DNA from: Pedobacter sp. ASV28
GTDB lineage: Bacteria; Bacteroidota; Bacteroidia; Sphingobacteriales; Sphingobacteriaceae
Assembly (NCBI RefSeq): GCF_016428855.1
Contig: NZ_JAELTN010000012.1
Coordinates: forward strand, 1-64,000
Direction: 5' to 3'
DNA length: 64,000 nt
In this document: positions 52,572 to 62,465 of the stretch, in pieces
Position numbering within the stretch: the stretch's first letter is position 1
How the letters are laid out: each line of letters starts with the position of its first letter
Position numbers and translations under genes: made by a program
The notes under the pieces: generated by a model
Database searches by the model: none
The model's input: only the letters and a program-made list of their open reading frames with translations
What the model was told of the DNA's origin: nothing

Positions 52572-52630
52572 TGTGTATTTTTATTTATATATTTAATTGC
52601 CAAAGTATAAAGGGTCAATTCATATTATTC

Positions 52631-53779
<1,149 letters not shown>

Positions 53780-53821
53780 TTAGTTTTAAAATAAAGAAAA
53801 ACAAATGAAAAAGTATAAAAA

Positions 53822-54697
53822 TCAAATATTATCTTTTCTGATGGATTTGGGGACACAACCTGTTTTTTTCTTGAAGAAATTATTGAAGTACGTTGGGTAT
53901 TCAAATCCTAGGGCGTAAGCAATCTCAGAAATATTCCAGTCCGTATGAAGCAACAGTGCTTTTGCTTCACTAATGATCCTATCTGTAATGTGGCTTGTGG
54001 TAGGTTTTCCGGTGATTTCTTTTACAGAGCTGTTCAGGTAGTTAACGTGTACCGAAAGCTGTTTTGCGTAATCCTGTGCGGTTCTAAGTTCTAACGGGTG
54101 ATCAGTGCTTTCAATTGGGAACTGTCTTTCTAAAAGCTCAAGAAATACAGAGGTGATCCTTTTTGCAGCATTGTTTTGTGTGGCACTGTTTTCTGTAGGC
54201 TGCATCTTTAATGCCTCATGAATGATCAAGCTAATGTAATTCCGTATAAGCTCATCTTTAAAGCTGTACGTCGATTGTTGTTCGTCTACCATCTTTCTGA
54301 ACAAATCACTAATAATTTCTCTCTGACTGTTATTGAGGTTAAAAATTGGTGTTCCGCCTAGTTTAAAGAGTGGGGATTGTTGGAGGCTTTCGGAACGGTC
54401 AATCTGCTTTAAAAAATCTTCCGTGAATAAACAGGTATAACCATGAAACTCCTTTGATACAGGATCGCAGGAATAGGGAATATGAGGATTTCCAAAAAAC
54501 AGATATGTTTCTTCTGTTTCTATGGTACGATCTGCGTAATGGAATAGGAATTTGCCATTAGTGATATTTATCTTGTAAAAATCCTTGCGGCTATAGTTGT
54601 GTCCTCCTGATTTACTATCGGTCTTATAGATTTTAAATCCTTGAAGTTTCAACTCGGAATTAAATTCAGAAGTTTCTGTTTGTCGCTTTTTATTCAT
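53822..54697 (-). CDS. AraC-family transcriptional regulator
   Basis: A 291-residue regulator. The N-terminal sensor has FLFHYADRTIETEETYLFFG and HIPYSCDPVSKEFHGYTCLF. The C-terminal HTHs read LRTAQDYAKQLSVHVNYLNS, EITGKPTTSHITDRIISEAK, WNISEIAYALGFEYPTYFNN and KKTGCVPKSIRK. It lies 63 bases upstream of the aldo/keto reductase gene in the same direction and probably controls it. Confidence 0.92.
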   Translation of the reverse strand: MNKKRQTETSEFNSELKLQGFKIYKTDSKSGGHNYSRKDFYKINITNGKFLFHYADRTIETEETYLFFGNPHIPYSCDPVSKEFHGYTCLFTEDFLKQIDRSESLQQSPLFKLGGTPIFNLNNSQREIISDLFRKMVDEQQSTYSFKDELIRNYISLIIHEALKMQPTENSATQNNAAKRITSVFLELLERQFPIESTDHPLELRTAQDYAKQLSVHVNYLNSSVKEITGKPTTSHITDRIISEAKALLLHTDWNISEIAYALGFEYPTYFNNFFKKKTGCVPKSIRKDNI

Positions 54698-54872
54698 TTT
54701 TCAAAATTAATAAATTCAAAGGTGATGAAGCAATAGCATATAATCAATTGGGTCATTATTTTATAAATAAAATACTTTTCTCCCATTTGAGGTGATATGT
54801 GTTTTCTTGAATCAGAGATTCCAGTAACCATTCATTTTTTTATTGTATTTCAGGGATCTTTAGAATAAAAAC

Positions 54873-55040
54873 ATGAAAAAGAGAAAAGCAAATCGTATCA
54901 GTCGTCACAACGATATTAACAGTAGAATAATCAAGGCGAACGTTGAGAGCGAGCAGGAGAAAGAAGATAAGATCATCAAGTTAATCACGGAAATGATTGT
55001 AGGAATAACATTAAAGCAACTTTATTCACGGGAACCTTAA
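54873..55040 (+). CDS. Small basic protein of 55 residues, unknown
   Basis: A short frame starting at ATG 54873 and ending at TAA 55038. The protein begins with a basic stretch (MKKRKANRISRHNDINSRII), has a charged middle and ends with EMIVGITLKQLYSREP, so it looks like two short helices. No family recognised. GGGATC about 20 bases upstream is not a clear ribosome-binding site. It lies just before a hairpin (55054-55077) and the convergent tmRNA gene. A real gene is likely but not certain. Confidence 0.5.
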   Translation: MKKRKANRISRHNDINSRIIKANVESEQEKEDKIIKLITEMIVGITLKQLYSREP

Positions 55041-55053
55041 CAGTAGGTTGCTT

Positions 55054-55077
55054 AATGATAATCAACTGATTATCGTT
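55054..55077 (+). terminator. Terminator-like hairpin after the small ORF
   Basis: AATGATAATC (55054-55063) pairs with GATTATCGTT (55068-55077), one G-U, loop AACT. A weak T-rich end follows (TTTATA). It lies 14 bases after the small ORF stop. Confidence 0.4.
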
Positions 55078-55150
55078 TATAGGAGGGTAGTGTCTTAGTG
55101 GTCGAACACGGTAATTAATTGATTATCAAATGTTTTTGTTTTTTGTACAG

Positions 55151-55208
55151 AAAAAACAAACCTCTAGTTTATTGTGTAACTATTTGTTATTCAATAAAAT
55201 AGAGGTTT
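55151..55208 (-). terminator. Intrinsic terminator of ssrA
   Basis: On the minus strand AAACCTCTA (complement of 55200-55208) pairs with TAGAGGTTT (complement of 55158-55166); the stem continues inward through CAATAAA/TTTATTG with one mismatch, about 17 pairs. A run of six T follows after one base (complement of 55151-55156). Confidence 0.75.
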
Positions 55209-55210
55209 CT

Positions 55211-55578
55211 TGGTGGAGCCGAAGGGGTTCGAACCCTTGTCCAGTTGTGTGATAAATTATGCTTTCTTCATGCTTATTTTCCAATTGATTGTAGGGATGA
55301 GGCGGGCTGGAAACCGACCTTGCCATAGTCCTTAGGTACTTTGTTTCGCTCTTGTAGCGTACCTTACAAAAGCTAGCATGGTTATATCGATGCCTCTGAT
55401 GCTAACCTAACTATGCAGCAGTTAGCGAGACAAAAGCTTACGTAATTCTAAATTAGGCAGCTAAGGCGTAGTTATTTTCGCCAATTATTGTTTTGAACGT
55501 TCTCTTTAAAGTGCTCACCGTACAACGCACTGCATGCTTACATACTCAGCGCCACCCTGTCAAATCCAAAACGGCCCC
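55211..55578 (-). ncRNA. ssrA: Transfer-messenger RNA (tmRNA)
   Basis: The RNA is about 368 bases. The 5' end GGGGCCGTTTTGGATTTGAC (complement of 55578 downward) and the 3' end GGGTTCGAACCCCTTCGGCT then CCACCA (ending at 55211) form the tRNA-like domain with acceptor stem and T-arm. The tag frame is the complement of 55453-55482 and codes for GENNYALAA and a stop; an Ala from the tRNA part precedes it. It frees ribosomes stalled on broken mRNAs together with SmpB, and marks the peptide for proteolysis. Confidence 0.95.
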
Positions 55579-55631
55579 ATTTTAGTTAAAAGTTAAAAGT
55601 CAATTGAAGATTAAAAGCTTAAATCCTTAAT

Positions 55632-55761
55632 CTTTGCTCTTTGCTCTTTGCTCTTTGCTCTTTGCTCTTTGCTCTTTGCTCTTTGCTCTTTGCTCTTTGC
55701 TCTTTGCTCTTTGCTCTTTGCTCTTTGCTCTTTGCTCTTTGCTCTTTGCTCTTTGCTCTTT
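55632..55761. repeat. Heptamer tandem repeat CTTTGCT, 18.6 copies
   Basis: The unit CTTTGCT is repeated perfectly 18 times from 55632 to 55757, then CTTT. It lies between the 5' end of ssrA and the 3' end of the first TldD gene. Frames read through it on the plus strand encode only (LFALCSL)-like repeats and are not proteins. Copy number should change by slippage. Confidence 0.95.
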
Positions 55762-55846
55762 TATCCTTTTTCCAATTACAAATGTACAAAATTTTTGATC
55801 GTATTCCTATATCATCAGTGTGTAACTTGCCAATAAAGGCTCATAT

Positions 55847-57487
55847 TTAGCTGATTTTACGTCCTGTATTAATCACGTTTATACCATTAAAGCGGGTAGT
55901 GGGGCTTCCGTGTGATACGGCACTGGCCTGTCCTGGTTGTCCCTTACCATCTGAAAAAGTTCCGCCCAATCGATAGTCGGTCTTATCACAACGTTGCACA
56001 CAAGCATTCCAAAACTCTTGTGTATTGGCCTGATAAGCGGCATCTTTAAACATGCCCACAATTTTTCCTTCTTTAATTTCGTAGGCAAGTTGTGCGCTGA
56101 ACTGGAAATTATACCGCTGTTGGTCTATGGAATAAGAATTTCTACCAAACATATAAATGCCCTTTTCTACATTTTTTACCATTTCGGCGGCCGACAATGG
56201 GACCTTGCCAGGTGAAAGTGAAACATTTGGCATGCGCTGAAACTGTATGCTGTCCCAACTATCGGCATAGCAGCAGCCCTGCGATTCTTTGAGTCCCAAA
56301 ATATGTGCCTGATCTCTGATGGTTTGGTAATTTACCAAAATCCCATCTTTAATAATGTCCCATTTACCGCATTTTACCCCTTCATCATCATATCCTACCG
56401 AACCTAAAGATCCTGCCTCCAGTTTGTCGGCTACAATGTTGACCTCTTTACTGCCAAAGTTGAACTTTTTGCTTTCCCATTTATCTAACGTTAAAAAGCT
56501 GGTGCCAGCATAGTTGGCTTCATAGCCCAAAACACGATCTAATTCGGTAGGGTGGCCCACCGATTCATGTATGGTCAGGAACAAGTGGGAGGGATCCAGT
56601 ACCAGATCATATTTTCCTGGAGCAATAGGCTTGGCTTTAAGTTTTTCATCCACATGAACAGCGGCTTCGCGAACATCCTCTAGAATATCATACCGTTTTT
56701 TATATAAGGTTACCGGACCTCCTTTTATTTTTTCACTTTCTAGAGGCTTGAGGTATTCGAAGCCCATGCCCATTGGGGCACTTAAAGCATTACGGGTTTC
56801 AAACTTTCCGGCAGCAGCATCAATTTTGGTAAGTGTAAAGGTAGGCCAAATGCGGTGGATATCCTGATCGATATAAGAACCATCGGTAGAAGCAAAATAT
56901 TTTTGTTCATTGACCATGAACAAATTGGAGTTGATGTATTTGGCACCCCCCTTAATGGCTTCGTTGTTCACGTTAAGCAGTAAATCTACTTTGTCGGCAA
57001 TAGGTACTTCGAAAGCATTAATTTCTATTGGTGTTTTCCAACTGACCTCTCCAAAGCCTTTTTGCGGAGCCAATTGAACAGGTTCACTCATCAGCTTGGC
57101 ATTGCCCTTTGCAATAGCTACCGCTATTTTGGCGGCTTTGGCAATACTGTCATTGTCCAAATTGTTGGTGGCGGCAAACCCCCAACTGCCATTGGCCAGT
57201 ACACGAATGCCCATGCCATAAGATTCGGCATTGGAAATATTGTCTACCCTTTTTTCGCGTGTAGCAATTACCTGGTTAAGGTAACGACCAATCCGAACAT
57301 CGGCATAACTGGCACCACCCGATTTTGCAGCATTAAGGGCTACATCTGCCATTTTTTTCTTTAGGGCAATATCAACAGGGGTTAGGGCCTCTTCAACGGA
57401 TATGATTTTACCAAAAACAGGTAGGCTTTGGAGCATGCTTGCACCTGCTCCCATACCTGTCATATATAAAAAGTCTCTTCTTTTCAA
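55847..57487 (-). CDS. TldD-like metallopeptidase with Tat signal
   Basis: A 546-residue TldD/PmbA family protein. It starts with a twin-arginine signal (MKRRDFLYMTGMGAGASMLQ). The zinc site is His307-Glu308-x3-His312 in TIHESVGHPTELDR, and the TldD-typical ENGVYM-like end is replaced by ARF-type sequences (STRFNGINVINTGRKI-like tail). The family processes peptides, for example microcin B17 or CcdA, as a TldD-TldE heterodimer. It is encoded last in the tldD-tldE-tldD run; this copy is 140 bases after tldE. Full length. Confidence 0.9.
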   Translation of the reverse strand: MKRRDFLYMTGMGAGASMLQSLPVFGKIISVEEALTPVDIALKKKMADVALNAAKSGGASYADVRIGRYLNQVIATREKRVDNISNAESYGMGIRVLANGSWGFAATNNLDNDSIAKAAKIAVAIAKGNAKLMSEPVQLAPQKGFGEVSWKTPIEINAFEVPIADKVDLLLNVNNEAIKGGAKYINSNLFMVNEQKYFASTDGSYIDQDIHRIWPTFTLTKIDAAAGKFETRNALSAPMGMGFEYLKPLESEKIKGGPVTLYKKRYDILEDVREAAVHVDEKLKAKPIAPGKYDLVLDPSHLFLTIHESVGHPTELDRVLGYEANYAGTSFLTLDKWESKKFNFGSKEVNIVADKLEAGSLGSVGYDDEGVKCGKWDIIKDGILVNYQTIRDQAHILGLKESQGCCYADSWDSIQFQRMPNVSLSPGKVPLSAAEMVKNVEKGIYMFGRNSYSIDQQRYNFQFSAQLAYEIKEGKIVGMFKDAAYQANTQEFWNACVQRCDKTDYRLGGTFSDGKGQPGQASAVSHGSPTTRFNGINVINTGRKIS

Positions 57488-57626
57488 AGTCTTGAATTTA
57501 GTTGTAAAAGAAGAGGGTGTTTAAAATCTATTTGTCTTCCTTAACTTGTTTCATGATCTAATTAGTATAGATTCTTTATGGAGTACGGAATGACAATAGG
57601 GTAATAACACCCTCTTCTATATTGTT

Positions 57627-58943
57627 TTAAATGGCATCAGATAATGAGGAGAAGGTAAAGTCGCGTATTTTCATTGGAGGAATTAATCCACTTCCCGTAC
57701 GTACTGGTTTACCTAACGCTTCTACATTATTCAGCATAATTACCGGACTTTCGTTAAACCTAAAGTTTTTGATGGGGAATTTGATTTCTCCGTTTTCAAT
57801 ATAGAAAGTACCATCACGGGTAAGGCCTGTTAAGAGTAGGGTTTGTGGGTCAACCATGCGGATATACCAGAAACGGGTCACCAATATGCCTTTTTCTGTA
57901 CTCTTGATTAAATCCTCCAATGATTGTGTGCCACCTTCCATAACCAAACTTCTGCTGAATGGTAGCGGCTGCACATTTTTTTGGGAAGCCCAATATCTAG
58001 AATAGGATAAGTTTTTCACCACGCCATTTTGTACCCATTGGGTTTTGGTCACTGGTAATCCGTCGCCATTCCAGGTAGAACCCGGTACTTCTGGATTAAG
58101 CGGATCGCTATAGATATTTACATTTTCCGAGAACAGCTGCTCGCCTAAACGGGTACCACCGCCTTTTTTGCTCATAAAACTACGGCCTTCGTCGGCACTT
58201 CGGGCGTCAAAACCCCTGAACATATTGCCCAGCATATCACTTGCCGCTAAAGGCTCTAAAATTACGGTGTATTTTCCCGGCTCAATGGCCTTGGCACCTG
58301 CCGAGCCATTAGCTTTGCTTGCCGCAATCTTGCTCAATGCAAGGGTATCCATTTTGTCAAGGTTATTAAAATCCTGATCTACATAACCAGAACCGGTTCC
58401 CTGTTTATTACGCATGGTAACAGAAAAGGAAACATTGGTACTTTTGTTATAGGCAAATAAACCCTTTGAGTTCATAATGGAATTGAAACGGGTGGTGTTT
58501 TCTAAAAAACCAGCGGCTTCTAGGTCTGCGGCTTTAGATACACTTAAGCTTTTGGCCACCATGTCTGCCCTGGTATCGGGGCTCATAGCAGCAGTTTTGG
58601 CATTAAATGTTAACGATTCGGCAAAGGTTTGCGGGCCCAATGGAGGCATGTACTCCGGATTTTCTGGAGCTAACATGGCCAGTTCCTCGGCTCTCTTTAC
58701 CACTTTTTGAAGGGAAGCATCATCAAATTCGTTGATGGTGGCTGTTCCAGTTTTCTTTCCAAATGTGGCGCTTACACCAAGACTCATTACATCGATCTGC
58801 CCTGCGGTAGAAACGGCATTTCTAGCATAGCGGATATTGCCGCCATCTGAGCCATTTAAACTTACTTCGCAAGCATCAGCTTTAGCGTAGCTAAGAACTT
58901 TTTTTAATATTGCTTGTGCTTCTTCTTTACTTAGTATGGCCAT
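57627..58943 (-). CDS. TldE/PmbA-like partner subunit
   Basis: A 438-residue TldE/PmbA-type protein without zinc motif or signal peptide. It starts MAILSKEEAQAILKKVLSYA and shows GNIRYARNAVSTAGQIDVMS, KYTVILEPLAASDMLGNMFR and GGTRLGEQLFSENVNIYSDP. The TldE subunit lacks its own metal site and completes the active TldD. It starts two bases after the stop of the second TldD gene and so is coupled to it. The missing signal peptide conflicts with the Tat signals on both TldD partners. Confidence 0.9.
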   Translation of the reverse strand: MAILSKEEAQAILKKVLSYAKADACEVSLNGSDGGNIRYARNAVSTAGQIDVMSLGVSATFGKKTGTATINEFDDASLQKVVKRAEELAMLAPENPEYMPPLGPQTFAESLTFNAKTAAMSPDTRADMVAKSLSVSKAADLEAAGFLENTTRFNSIMNSKGLFAYNKSTNVSFSVTMRNKQGTGSGYVDQDFNNLDKMDTLALSKIAASKANGSAGAKAIEPGKYTVILEPLAASDMLGNMFRGFDARSADEGRSFMSKKGGGTRLGEQLFSENVNIYSDPLNPEVPGSTWNGDGLPVTKTQWVQNGVVKNLSYSRYWASQKNVQPLPFSRSLVMEGGTQSLEDLIKSTEKGILVTRFWYIRMVDPQTLLLTGLTRDGTFYIENGEIKFPIKNFRFNESPVIMLNNVEALGKPVRTGSGLIPPMKIRDFTFSSLSDAI

Positions 58944-58945
58944 AA

Positions 58946-60580
58946 TTATATTTTTCTTGCTGTATTAATTACATTAACTCCATTAAAACGGGCTGTTGAG
59001 CTGCCGTGGGAAACGGCGCTGCTTTGCGATGGTTGCCCTTTTCCATCGTTGAATGAACCACCTAGGCGGTAATCGCTCTCATCGCATATAGCTGCACATG
59101 AGTTCCAGAATTCTTGCGTATTGGCCTGATAGGCTACATCATTCAGCATTCCAACGATTTTACCTTCCTTGATCTCGTAAAAGATCTGTCCGCCAAATTG
59201 GAAATTGTAACGCTGCTGATCGATAGAGAAACTGCCATCTCCTATAATATAGATACCTTTCTCTACATTTTTGATCATGTCATCTACACTCAATTTCTCC
59301 TTTCCAGGCTGTAAGGATACATTTGGCATGCGTTGAAACTGTACATCATCCCAACCTTGTGCATAGCAGCATCCGTTCGATTCGGTCAACCCTATAATAT
59401 GTGCTTGGTCTCTAATGGCTTGATAGCTGACCAAAATACCATCTTTGATGAGATCCCACTTCTTACATTTTACACCTTCGTCGTCATAACCAACGGCACC
59501 TAAGGAGCCTACCTGAGTTTTATCGGCAATGATATTGACTTTATCGCTACCGAACTTGAATTTTTTCGATTGCCATTTATCCAAGGTAAGGAAACTTGTA
59601 CCGGCGAAATTGGCTTCATAGCCCAGGACACGATCTAATTCTGTGGGGTGTCCCACCGATTCGTGTATGGTAAGCCATAAATGCGACGGATCCAAGACCA
59701 AGTCGTATTTTCCGGGCTCTACAGATTTGGCAGTCACTTTTTCTGAAGCTACTTTCGCAGCAGATTTTACATCTTCCAGCATATCATAACGGCCTTTGTA
59801 ACGGGTAACGATGCCCGAAACCTTATCTTCTGGTCGTGCATGCATATATTCGTAGCCCATGCCCATAGGCGAGCTTAAGGCATTGCGTGTTTTGAATTGT
59901 CCAGAGGCACGATCTATTCGGGTAACATTGAAAGTGGGATAGATGCGGTGTACATCCTGATCAATATAAGAACCATCTGTAGAAGCGAAATATTTTTGTT
60001 CATTAACAGCGAAGAGTGCCGAATTCACAAAATTCGCTCCATTTTGCAGGGCAATATCATTTACATTCAACAAAAGATCTACCTTTTCTTTTACGGGAAC
60101 CTCAAAGGCATTGATTTCGATCGGTGTTTTCCAGCTCACCTCACCATAGCCTTTTTGTGGAGCAAGCTGTACGGATTCTCCTTGTATTTTGGCATTGGCT
60201 TTTGCTACAGCAACAGCTTGTTCGGCAGCTTTGGCAATGCCTTCTTTAGTGACTTTGTTGGTAGCGGCAAATCCCCAGCAACCGTTTACAATCACACGAA
60301 TGCCTACACCATAAGATTCGGTATTGGCTACGCCTTGTACACGCTTTTCCCTAGTGGCCACAAATTGATTAAGGTAACGACCAATACGAACGTCGGTATA
60401 ACTGGCCCCTTTTGATCTGGCTGTGTTCAATGCCACATCAGCAAGTTCTTTCTTAATTTTTGGATCTACACGGTCAAGTGCCTGTAAAGGATCTATAGGC
60501 GTGGCATAAGCCGATAGATCAGGTAAGAGCAAGGCACCCATTCCCATTCCGGATAGATAAAGGAAATCTTTTCTTTTCAA
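58946..60580 (-). CDS. TldD-like metallopeptidase, second paralogue
   Basis: A 544-residue paralogue of the 55847 gene, about 60-70% identical by eye. The start is MKRKDFLYLSGMGMGALLLP, a Tat-like signal with RK in place of RR. The zinc motif His306-Glu307-x3-His311 in TIHESVGHPTELDR is intact. It is first in the cluster, followed by tldE two bases on. A duplication of tldD around one tldE is the simplest reading. Confidence 0.9.
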   Translation of the reverse strand: MKRKDFLYLSGMGMGALLLPDLSAYATPIDPLQALDRVDPKIKKELADVALNTARSKGASYTDVRIGRYLNQFVATREKRVQGVANTESYGVGIRVIVNGCWGFAATNKVTKEGIAKAAEQAVAVAKANAKIQGESVQLAPQKGYGEVSWKTPIEINAFEVPVKEKVDLLLNVNDIALQNGANFVNSALFAVNEQKYFASTDGSYIDQDVHRIYPTFNVTRIDRASGQFKTRNALSSPMGMGYEYMHARPEDKVSGIVTRYKGRYDMLEDVKSAAKVASEKVTAKSVEPGKYDLVLDPSHLWLTIHESVGHPTELDRVLGYEANFAGTSFLTLDKWQSKKFKFGSDKVNIIADKTQVGSLGAVGYDDEGVKCKKWDLIKDGILVSYQAIRDQAHIIGLTESNGCCYAQGWDDVQFQRMPNVSLQPGKEKLSVDDMIKNVEKGIYIIGDGSFSIDQQRYNFQFGGQIFYEIKEGKIVGMLNDVAYQANTQEFWNSCAAICDESDYRLGGSFNDGKGQPSQSSAVSHGSSTARFNGVNVINTARKI

Positions 60581-60668
60581 AGTGGTTCGTTTAAGTTAAT
60601 TAATAATACAAAGTAGTTAAAGGTTTAAATAAATGCCATACGATCTGTATAACAATTTAGTTTCAAAG

Positions 60669-62456
60669 TTAATTTTGGGCATAAATCCGGTTTTCGAGCC
60701 ATAAAAAACCAGCAGACAGTATAAAAGCAATGAGAAACCACCATATTGAAAGTTCTTTTTTAATGGTGTTGCTTATTTCTTGGCCGTTTTGCGTATTGGT
60801 AGGATTGGTTTTGCTGTATTTGATGTTGTTTTGTATAGTTTCAATTGCGTTGATCGATTTCCAATCTTCCTTTCCGAATACAAAAAAATCAATGTTAAAC
60901 CGATCGATATTCAAAACATTCCATCCTGTAGACAAGGGCCAGCTTTGGGCTTGCCAACGGTTGGGGAACAATAGATGTTGCTTGACAGCCAAATGCTTTT
61001 GATCGTACTTTACAGTAGGTATGGCTGCGGTCGGCATTTCGATGGTGAAAGTGAGCTGCTGTGCAACGCTAGGGAAAGCATTGTTGGTTTGGAAAAGCAA
61101 AGATGGATTTTGCTTTCTGGCTGCTGCATTTATGAGTTCAGACCAATAGCTGGCATAATCTTTTTGGTGCCCGGATAAAAGCCATTGATAACTGCTTTGT
61201 AGGGTAGTTACTATAATTTTACCCCTGCCATATAATTGTTGAGCAGAAATAATCTGCTGTTGTTTATGGTTGATCAATTCTTGTTGATCGGGTAAGTTAC
61301 CTATATATATTGCTTGGTTTATGGCTAGGCTCGATAGTTTCGATTGGCTATTGAAAAGAGATAGGTCTAGGCTTTTCTCTTCCTTTAGAGGCTGGTTTAG
61401 TTTGAATTTTTTGAGCAATGGATCGGCTGAAGTAGTATGGTCTGCCCATATCACTAAGCCCAAACCCTTTGTAACCGCTTGTGTAATGGCCTGCTTTTCG
61501 GTGCTAGAAAGAGATTCCAATGTTTGTTGGTCCAGCAATAAAACATCTTCTTTTTCAAGTATAGTAGATCGTATTTGATCTAGCTTCATGCCTTTTCGGT
61601 TCAGAAAATCTATACTGTATTTGTTTTTGCTGATTTGGCTTCTCAATGCCAAAGGATATTGGTTTTCATATAACCAATTCTTCAGAAATTTGTATTCAAA
61701 ACCAGGAAAAGAAGTGAGCATGAGTAGGTTCAATGGAGTTTTAGGGAAAGTTTGTACGGGAATAGTTTCCTTGGCAAGGGTATCTTTTCCATGTAGGGCT
61801 ACAAGTTGAAGTAGCGCTTTTCCTTTTTGTCTCACTTGATGCTTAAGGTCAAATTTCTCTAATGAGTGTGCGGGGATTTTGATAGAATCCAATGAAGAGC
61901 CAAACCCAATGAGTTTTAGCTGTATGGCAGTAGAAAGTAGATTGTTATAAGTGCCTTGTACGTTTAGGGTTTCTTCTTCTTTAAGTCTTCCATTCCAGTT
62001 GCAGGCTACAATACCTTGTGGTTTTTCGGCAGGATAGAACGTTAGTTGAAGGTTTTTTAATTTTCTTAAATCATCCTGCCCCAAACCATTTCCGTAGATT
62101 TTGATTTTCTTTATATCGGGATGGTCCAATAGATAATAGGCCAGGTCGGGAATAAAAGTGGCCTTTTGTCTTAAGTTTCGATGTAATGAAGGATCCGTAT
62201 AATATGGATGGTCTTTTATAGCCGCTAAGCTGTCTTTTATAAAACCATTGGTCAATAGGTTTAAAGTTCCCTTTTTTTGCTGTTTTTTTGTTGACAAGGT
62301 AATGGGAATGGCCATAAAAGTTAGACAAAGCACCAATATCACACTGGCTACCAAACGCCATACTAGCCAATGACGATTTTTTCTCTTGGTTTCTTGGTAG
62401 ATCAAAAAAGCAAGCAGGGGGGAGCAAATTACGATAACCCATATGTTAAATTCCAT
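60669..62456 (-). CDS. BatA-like membrane protein of the DUF4175 cluster
   Basis: A 595-residue protein with two N-terminal membrane helices (about 5-20 and 32-52) and one near the C-terminus (WWFLIAFILSAGFLWLENRI). The soluble middle is a mix of beta-rich (LNVQGTYNNLLSTAIQLKLI) and Rossmann-like parts (KTPLNLLMLTSFPGFEYKFL, VLLLDQQTLESLSSTEKQAI). Similar proteins sit beside DUF4175/DUF4159/MoxR genes in Bacteroidota; the assignment is from pattern and neighbourhood, not a search. It starts nine bases after the DUF4175-like gene and is coupled to it. Confidence 0.65.
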   Translation of the reverse strand: MEFNIWVIVICSPLLAFLIYQETKRKNRHWLVWRLVASVILVLCLTFMAIPITLSTKKQQKKGTLNLLTNGFIKDSLAAIKDHPYYTDPSLHRNLRQKATFIPDLAYYLLDHPDIKKIKIYGNGLGQDDLRKLKNLQLTFYPAEKPQGIVACNWNGRLKEEETLNVQGTYNNLLSTAIQLKLIGFGSSLDSIKIPAHSLEKFDLKHQVRQKGKALLQLVALHGKDTLAKETIPVQTFPKTPLNLLMLTSFPGFEYKFLKNWLYENQYPLALRSQISKNKYSIDFLNRKGMKLDQIRSTILEKEDVLLLDQQTLESLSSTEKQAITQAVTKGLGLVIWADHTTSADPLLKKFKLNQPLKEEKSLDLSLFNSQSKLSSLAINQAIYIGNLPDQQELINHKQQQIISAQQLYGRGKIIVTTLQSSYQWLLSGHQKDYASYWSELINAAARKQNPSLLFQTNNAFPSVAQQLTFTIEMPTAAIPTVKYDQKHLAVKQHLLFPNRWQAQSWPLSTGWNVLNIDRFNIDFFVFGKEDWKSINAIETIQNNIKYSKTNPTNTQNGQEISNTIKKELSIWWFLIAFILSAGFLWLENRIYAQN

Positions 62457-62465
62457 GCGACCTGA

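Noticed and set aside
55632..55761. CRISPR-like array
   Set aside because: The unit is seven bases without spacers; no cas genes are in the window.
55641..55850. Plus-strand frames of 69 and 62 codons with LFALCSL repeats
   Set aside because: They are only translations of the CTTTGCT heptamer array; all frames of a 7-base repeat without stops stay open. No protein character.
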